Shown here: positions 58,039 through 64,000 of the stretch, piece by piece | Position numbering within the stretch: the stretch's first letter is position 1 | Layout of the letters: each line of letters opens with the position of its first letter | NCBI GenBank assembly: GCA_018296165.2 | Contig: JACKQL020000006.1 | Span: 1-64,000, forward strand | DNA: 64,000 bases | Direction: 5' to 3' | Source of the DNA: Termitomyces sp. T153 | Taxonomy: Eukaryota > Basidiomycota > Agaricomycetes > Agaricales > Lyophyllaceae | Translations under genes and position numbers: made by a program | The notes under the pieces: model-generated | Seen by the model: the letters and a program-made list of their open reading frames with translations, nothing else | Told to the model about the DNA's origin: nothing | Database searches by the model: none

Positions 58039-59990
58039 GATGTTCTTGTTCTCTGGTACAGCAATCTTGTCCACCAGTTTGAATAGGCCATGCTCTTCCA
58101 TTACCTTCAACTTGTCATCCACCATAGATTGGGTCTCTCATAATTTCCTTGTACATCTTAGGTATGTGGGTTTTGCTTCTGTCATTGGGTGTATCAAGGG
58201 TTGACAAGTAACCACATGGTCATTCTGCAATCAATGCTGTCAGGGTGTTGCCAGATGCCCAATCCTCACCATCACCTTGAGCTGTCTGTTCATGTTGAAC
58301 TGTTTCCCTTGCTGCAATCAGTGCTGAAGTCAGCCTCATCAGGTGTGTCAACCTGCACAAGGGTAGTACTGGGGGGTTGGTTGATACTGCCAGTTTGGCT
58401 GCAGGCACATCAACCCTGGCAGGGTCAGGTTGCCAAGCATCTTCTGGGTGCAATGGTTTGCTCTCCAGTCTGATTCTTGGTGTGATGGGTTGGCATGTGG
58501 GTAAGATGTCTGGTACTGACATGGTTGGTTGTGATACTATCTCAGTGGGTAGGCATACTGGGAGTGTGGCATTGTCATCATTTTGGTTGAGTATAGTGAG
58601 TGGTTGATGTCTCAGCCCATAGCTCTTTAGGTAATCCACTCTCAGCCAGTACACAACATATGCCCTCAAGGATTGTTTGGTTAGCATGCTCAGCCACTCT
58701 GTTTTGTGCATGCACATAGGGTGTGGTGACTTTCAGTAAGATAACATGTGCATTAAGGTACATGGACCACAACTCATTCACCCACTCCCATCCTACATCA
58801 ACCCTGACTTCCAGCAGTTTTTGACCTGTCTGATATTCGGGCTCCTTATGGTATGTGGTGAAGGCTGTAAGGGTAGTCAATGCATCTTTTCTTGTCAAGA
58901 AGTATGCCACCAGGTGCAATGACCCCCCATCTACTGCAAGCATCATGTAGATTGCCCCTCCCAGCAATGACATGCTTGACAGCCCCCATATGTCCATGTG
59001 TACTCAGTCATTTGGGGCACCTTCCAGTTTGACTATTGTGCCATATGGGTGGGCTGTTTGTTTCCCATACATGCAGTCCTTGCATATACCACATATGGTC
59101 AGGTCTCCTCTTACTTCAAGTTCATCCACTAAGACTGGTTGGTTTAACTTGTGATTTTGCAACCATTATAGTGGGTGAATCGACCTTTCCAAGTGTCCCA
59201 ATGAGGTACATTCCTCCAGTGCCTTTCCCGCACAGCACTTCCCTCCTGCTAGAGTATTGAAAGCAAACTAGGCCTCTGCCAAACACAATGTTAAACCCAA
59301 CCTGATTGAACTTGTTGATCAAAATCAGGTTCAAGGTGAGATCAGGGGCATGGAGAGCATTCTTGAGCACCAGACTGATGATCCATGAACGGTTTTACAG
59401 GTTCTTCTCACTGTCCCACGGCCGACTACTTGGATTCTCACACCTTTCAGTGCTGCATACCCTTCAATAGGGTTTGGGAGTTCTTTGTAGTCTGTGAATG
59501 CGTGTTTGTCAATGAAGAAGTGGTCAGTTGCCCCAGAGTCAGCATATGTCGGGGTGTCTGTCTTGGATAGGTATGCTCCAGTCCATTTGATCACCTGGAG
59601 TTTGTCATTGTCGATTGCCGGTAATTGGAGAGTGACTGATAATGCATAGGTGACGTGGGGTTGTGTGGGAGGCTGATTGGTGGCTGAAGATGCGACGTTA
59701 GCTGCCGGTGGAGTGGCAGGGGCGGTTGTCTCGCTTGATGGGATTCTTGATATTTTCCCCTTGTTCCTGATATTTGGGGGAAACTGGCCCTCCTTTCCTC
59801 CACCCTTCCAGTGGCAATTTTCAATTACGTGACCGGTTGGACAACAATTGGGGTTTACGCATACTAATTTTGGTTTGGAGTGAGTCTGTAGTGCGGTTGC
59901 CCAAGTACCAGCCTTTTTGCTTCTGTAGCATTAGTCGGTCCCAGTAAATGGTAACTATTACGTCCTTTGTCGTTGTCATTGCGTATACTC
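58039..59990 (-). mobile_element. Copia element C, right half: gag end, protease, integrase
   Basis: From the right: a CCHC knuckle variant (CVNPNCCPTGHVIENCHW, near 59.85 kb), GGGKEGQFPPNIRNKGK, and a protease with TYADSGATDHFFIDKHAF (catalytic DSG intact). The integrase zinc region and core follow, with QNRVAEHANQTILEGICCVL, then a linker and the RT start LEKHG-like EEHGLFKLVDKIAVPENKN, which stops at the insertion of element B. The 5' LTR and gag N-terminus are missing; unique DNA begins at about 59990. CpG is sparse near 58 kb and normal near 59.7 kb. Confidence 0.87.
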
Positions 59991-60733
59991 CAACAATTAT
60001 TATTGACTCAAGGTTTCAGGAAGGCAAAAATCAATTTTGGATAGCAGCTTTTGGCAAACAACTTCCATTTTAGGATAAGTACCACCACCCTCGAAAAAGA
60101 TATGAATAGGTCAAGGCCTTGACCTACCTACCCAACCCCACCTTCTATGTTATGGCATTGTCTCATCCTCATGTTTTGCCACTGTCAATAGAGAATGATT
60201 GACCTAACATGAATTATTGCATCATGTAGAAGGGGCTTTTCATGGAATGAAAGGCTCCTGACTCGAAATATCATCAGAGCTGAAGTTCAACCGATAGGAG
60301 ATTCTTCCTTTCCTACTTTTGTAATATCGGTAGGTTCAAACCTAGAACTATGCGAAGAATATCGGCAAAAATGGTCAGGAAGCGCCTTGACCGATGAGCG
60401 AAACACTTATCAAGAGTTTCATTGACATAGTGCGATGCCCTGCTCTTACGACGTTGAAAAAATATTGTATATAGCTGCTTCCTACGTTAACAATTAGCTG
60501 CAATCATTTTTAGCATACTCTAACTAAACTGAATGGCATAGATTAGCTCATCTCGACACACTCAATCCAACAGCAGCTTATTTGACGGTGACACATTGAT
60601 TGCGATTGGTGCCGTTTCTAGGCTCTGACGCAGACTCAACATCGACCTCATGGATGGAACCGGCAAAATCCAGAACACCCCTATGAAAGACGCTTCGCCG
60701 GGGGGAGTCTTCTGTCCTCATTCTTAGAACACA
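59991..60733. other. Laccase upstream region
   Basis: Unique DNA without ORFs of note. It holds a 20-bp perfect palindrome at 60107-60126. A CCGGGG box (CreA-like) lies at about 60697-60702; this is a weak match and function is not claimed. Confidence 0.4.
60107..60126. repeat. 20-bp perfect palindrome upstream of laccase
   Basis: TAGGTCAAGGCCTTGACCTA reads the same on both strands. It lies about 610 bp ahead of the laccase start codon. A dimeric transcription factor site is possible; no known site is claimed. Confidence 0.6.
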
Positions 60734-62970
60734 ATGTCTGGAATTTTCTTCCGACTCTGGGCTCTCGTTTTTTCAAGCGTTGATACGCAAGCTGACATTG
60801 ATACACAAGCTGTCACCATCACGACCAGATTAAATATTGTAAACAAGCTTATTGAACCAGATCTTTATCCTCGCTCGTGGGTTCAGCCAAACCTCCTTAC
60901 AAACCATCTTGTTCTGAACGTCTTGTCCAGAGCAGTTCTTGCAAATGGCACATTCCCTGGCCCCACAATTTTCGGGAACAAGGTACCGGTAACAGCTCTT
61001 CCGGTACGTTCACCGGACCGACGACTGCTTAGGGAGATCACTTCATAATCAATGTTACGAACTCTTTGACGGACGAAAGAATGTTGCGAGCCACGACAAT
61101 TGTGAGTATCGTGACTACAAGGGAGATCCGCGAGCCGATATTCACCTGTACACTGCAGCACTGGCATGGCATCTTCCAGAATCAGACCAATTGGGCGGAT
61201 GGAGCTGCCATGGTCACTCAATGCCCGATTGTACCAGACGATTTCTTCGTCTATGACTTCGATATCAACCAAGCAGGGACATACTGGTACCATTCCCACT
61301 ACTGTAAGTCCGGATATCCCTGATTTGTATTGTAGCCCCAGATCAGCATTCCAACAGCGACCCAATATTGTGATGGCCTCCGCGGAGCGATAGTGATTTA
61401 CGATCCAAATGATCCATACATCGACGAATACGACGTTGACGACGGTAAGTGTAGTGGTATACATAGACTTTACCTTGTTCTGATCCTTTACCGACAATCC
61501 TACTCAAGAATCAACCCTCATTACTTTGGCCGACTGGTGTGTCAAATTAGTGTTTCTAGTGAACACTGATCTAATTATGTGTAGGATCCATACAGCGTCG
61601 CCAACTCCTCTGCTCTCAAACGACTCCTTGACCACTCTCATCAATGGCCACGGTCGCTCATTACAGGTCGAAGTGACTCTAAATACGTTGTCCCCATTAG
61701 CTGTCATTAGTGTACAGCCCGGTAAACGTTACCGCTTCCGGGTCGCCAGTCTTGCTTGTGACGCTCCATTCGACTTCACAATACATGGTCATAAAATGAC
61801 GATCATTGAAACCGATGGCGAATATACTACTCCTTTAGTTGTTGATTCTCTTTGGATTTATGCTGGACAGCGCTACTCCGTCATCGTGCACGCAAATCAA
61901 ACGATCGGCAATTATTGGATTCGTGCTGATCCTCTATTTCCACGTGGATATCCAGGTTTCGACAACGGCCGCAATTCCGCTATCCTTCGGTATGCTGGGG
62001 CCCCCGAGGCTGACCCAGAAACAACTGACAACTCTACGCAGCCTCTTAATGAGGATGACCTCAACTCCATTGAGAGTCCACAACCTCCCGGCAAACCAGA
62101 ACTCGGCGGAGCAGACAGCGTTATCAAAATCAAACCAACATGGGATCCAAAAACCAGTCTCTTTTCCATAAACGAGAATCCCTACACCTCGCCCAGTGTT
62201 CCCGTACTACTTCAGATCCTCAATGGCACCTTTGATGCAGACCAGTTAATGCCTAGTGGAAGTGTCTATAAGTTGAAGGGGAACTCTTCTGTCGAGCTGC
62301 AGATACATGGCATTTCTACAGGTGGACCTGTGAGTATCCCAGTAATGCTTGAAATCTGGTCAAGGTGACCTAATTTTATTATATGAAACAGCATCCATTC
62401 CATCTTCATGGGGTGTGAACTCCTTTTAAATCATTTGATCAAGTTGAATTTGCTGACAATATATTTCAATAGCACTCTTTCTGGGTTATCAAAAATGCCC
62501 TGAGTGACAAGTACAACTGGGTTAACCCTGCTCGTCGAGACACTGTACCTACTGGTTTTGACACTAACCTTACAGTCATTCGCTTCTTTACTGACAATTC
62601 TGGTCCTTGGTTTTTTCACTGGTGAGTGTTCCTAAGCAAAGATGATGCATTGTGAGACCTAGGTCTATTTTTTACAACAGCCACATTGACTGGCACATCC
62701 CTCTGTAAGTCTTGCATGTCCTAAGTGATCTAAGAACTGACATAATTTCTAGTGGTTTGGCAATTGTCTTTGCTGAAGATTCCAAGGGCACATCAGCACA
62801 TCTCAAACCTCCTCCTCGTGAGTATCCTAGATTGCATCATTCTAGTTTTCTAAGCTCATTTTGCTTATTTTGATTTAGCATCATATGATGAAATTTGCCC
62901 TGCCTTTAGCAAGTATACTGGTGATTTGGCAATTTTGAATATCACTGAACCTCAAGGACATGGGGCCTAA
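60734..62970 (+). CDS. Laccase (multicopper oxidase), 12 exons
   Basis: Exons 60734-60876, 60931-60982, 61033-61101, 61159-61303, 61358-61444, 61509-61536, 61585-62329, 62392-62412, 62473-62621, 62681-62704, 62753-62817 and 62879-62970 join in phase to 539 residues. The N-terminus [16 protein letters not shown] is a likely signal peptide. All four copper motifs are present: [38 protein letters not shown] and [19 protein letters not shown]. They hold ten His and one Cys for the T1 and T2/T3 centres. The residue ten after the Cys is Leu, usual for medium-potential enzymes. L4 has IPLG where LEAG is common. The enzyme oxidises phenols with O2 outside the cell. No stop or frameshift is seen, but the last exons are nearly CpG-free. 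Confidence 0.93.
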
Positions 62971-64000
62971 GCACTTGATACAGGTATCTTTATACATTTT
63001 ATCATGTTTAATTACACCTAGTACATAATGTATTTTCTTCTTTAGTATATACATACATGTAACATTGAGTAGTGAATGGTGATGAAGGTTCTTTGTACAC
63101 TCCTGGCAGGACAGTTTGTGCTTCTTGATAGTGTTTTAGGGAGTTATTTATGCTGGCAATGATGCAATTGCTTGCACCACTTGCAGATTGAGGCCTGCAG
63201 AATCTTCATCAGGGTGCTCTGGGAACACCCCCACACAATGTTCTATAAATGTGGGGTAGCAGAAGACTGCCCCATCTTGATCAAAAGGAAAGAGAAAGGT
63301 GACTGATACATTGCCTCCCACACCAGCTGAGGGGAGTGAAGCCTCCACATTTTCAGGTTGAAAGACAGTGAAGTAGTGCTAGACTGCAAAGGAGAAAGAG
63401 AAGGGCAAAGTTAAGGAGCCCAAACCCTCCACCAATGTGGATGCACAGCTTGTGCTTCTCCTTCAGTGTCTGCAGAATGCAGGAGTTCCAGAAGACATGG
63501 GAGCAGATGTCCTCAAAAACCCAGTAGTGCAGCTGGCACTATCTCAAGCTCTGAATGAACTTGATGCAATGAGAATCCAAAGGGACAAAGCCTGTGCAAA
63601 CCTCTACCATGCTGCCATGAGAGAAGGGAAGCATGTAGCTTACCCTCCTCAGCTTTCCCAGTCAAAGCCTTCCAGTTGGCTAGAAGACCATATGTGTCAA
63701 CAGGAACTTTGAGCATCAAGATGACTTTAGGGGCATGTTGCACCCTATTCACTAGTGATCTCTTATAACCAATAAAGTTTGAACCAAAACCAATCCTTCT
63801 AGTGTGCTGAATGAACCAATACAAGATACATCCAAATGACATAGTTTAAAGTGCCTTAAAGTTCTGCAATTTTGGCAAAGGTTCACAGTGCAAAATGGCA
63901 ACTAGGCCTTCACAGGGTGCTAATGCTTGAATGCTCAAAACCTCCAAATTTTCTAGATTAGTGTGCTTAAAACATGGGCTTTTTTTCTAGATAGAAATAT
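62971..64000. other. CpG-free region with one short ORF
   Basis: No CpG is visible. One plus-strand frame (63437-63712) codes DAQLVLLLQCLQNAGVPEDM and LKNPVVQLALSQALNELD, helical and unrecognised, and continues upstream into a Lys-rich stretch. A minus-strand frame (63348-63148) reads SVTFLFPFDQDGAVFCYPTF. Both are probably repeat remnants. Confidence 0.35.

Noticed and set aside
60690..60710. A confirmed CreA carbon-repression site before the laccase gene
   Set aside because: A single CCGGGG match is expected often by chance; only mentioned as a weak hint.

Overview
This is a window of nuclear genome from a filamentous basidiomycete fungus, most likely an Agaricomycete. The signs are short (about 45-60 nt) GT-AG introns, a secreted laccase with four copper motifs, MIC60, Nic96, SMN and AROM fragments of fungal type, Tnp2-type transposase, Tf1/sushi-like gypsy and copia retroelements, and lineage-restricted 'orphan' gene families. 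The window is gene-poor and heavily rearranged. Many genes are broken or 5'-truncated.

Region 1 (1-30.6 kb) is a nested inverted-repeat locus. An outer pair of 1.7-kb arms (1-1713 and 28872-30576) each carries a hairpin-rich repeat, a small unknown gene and a 5'-truncated MIC60 fragment. An inner pair of 371-bp arms (6005-6375 and 23984-24354) has almost the same symmetry axis, near 15.2-15.3 kb. Between the outer and inner arms lie, on the left, a decayed gene split by a tRNA-derived SINE, an SMN-like gene and a Nic96 3' fragment. On the right lie a small four-exon gene, a chimeric ORF holding a piece of the AROM dehydroquinate-synthase domain, and the 3' part of a conserved coiled-coil protein gene that converges on MIC60. 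Inside the inner arms are three minus-strand orphan genes in a row (7.0-15.2 kb), arrays of a short motif with an invertible core (GGGTGAACCC), a small three-exon gene, a WD40 gene, and a decayed Tnp2 (CACTA-type) transposase. Nearly all in-frame stops in these genes are TGA at positions where CGA would be expected.

Region 2 (30.6-60 kb) is a retrotransposon nest. In order it holds a gypsy gag-protease fragment, an LTR fragment, a gypsy element on the minus strand (32.9-43.7 kb, catalytic residues lost), unidentified AT-rich DNA, and a copia element (48-60 kb, minus strand). The copia element is split by a younger gypsy-type element (49506-58033) with an exact 5-bp target duplication, and that element's own LTR is split by a 263-bp solo LTR. 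CpG is almost absent from about 30.6 to 49 kb and again after 62.9 kb, pointing to CpG-directed C-to-T decay.

Region 3 (60-64 kb) carries the best-preserved gene, a laccase with 12 exons, followed by 1 kb of CpG-free sequence. No rRNA, intact tRNA gene or CRISPR array was seen.
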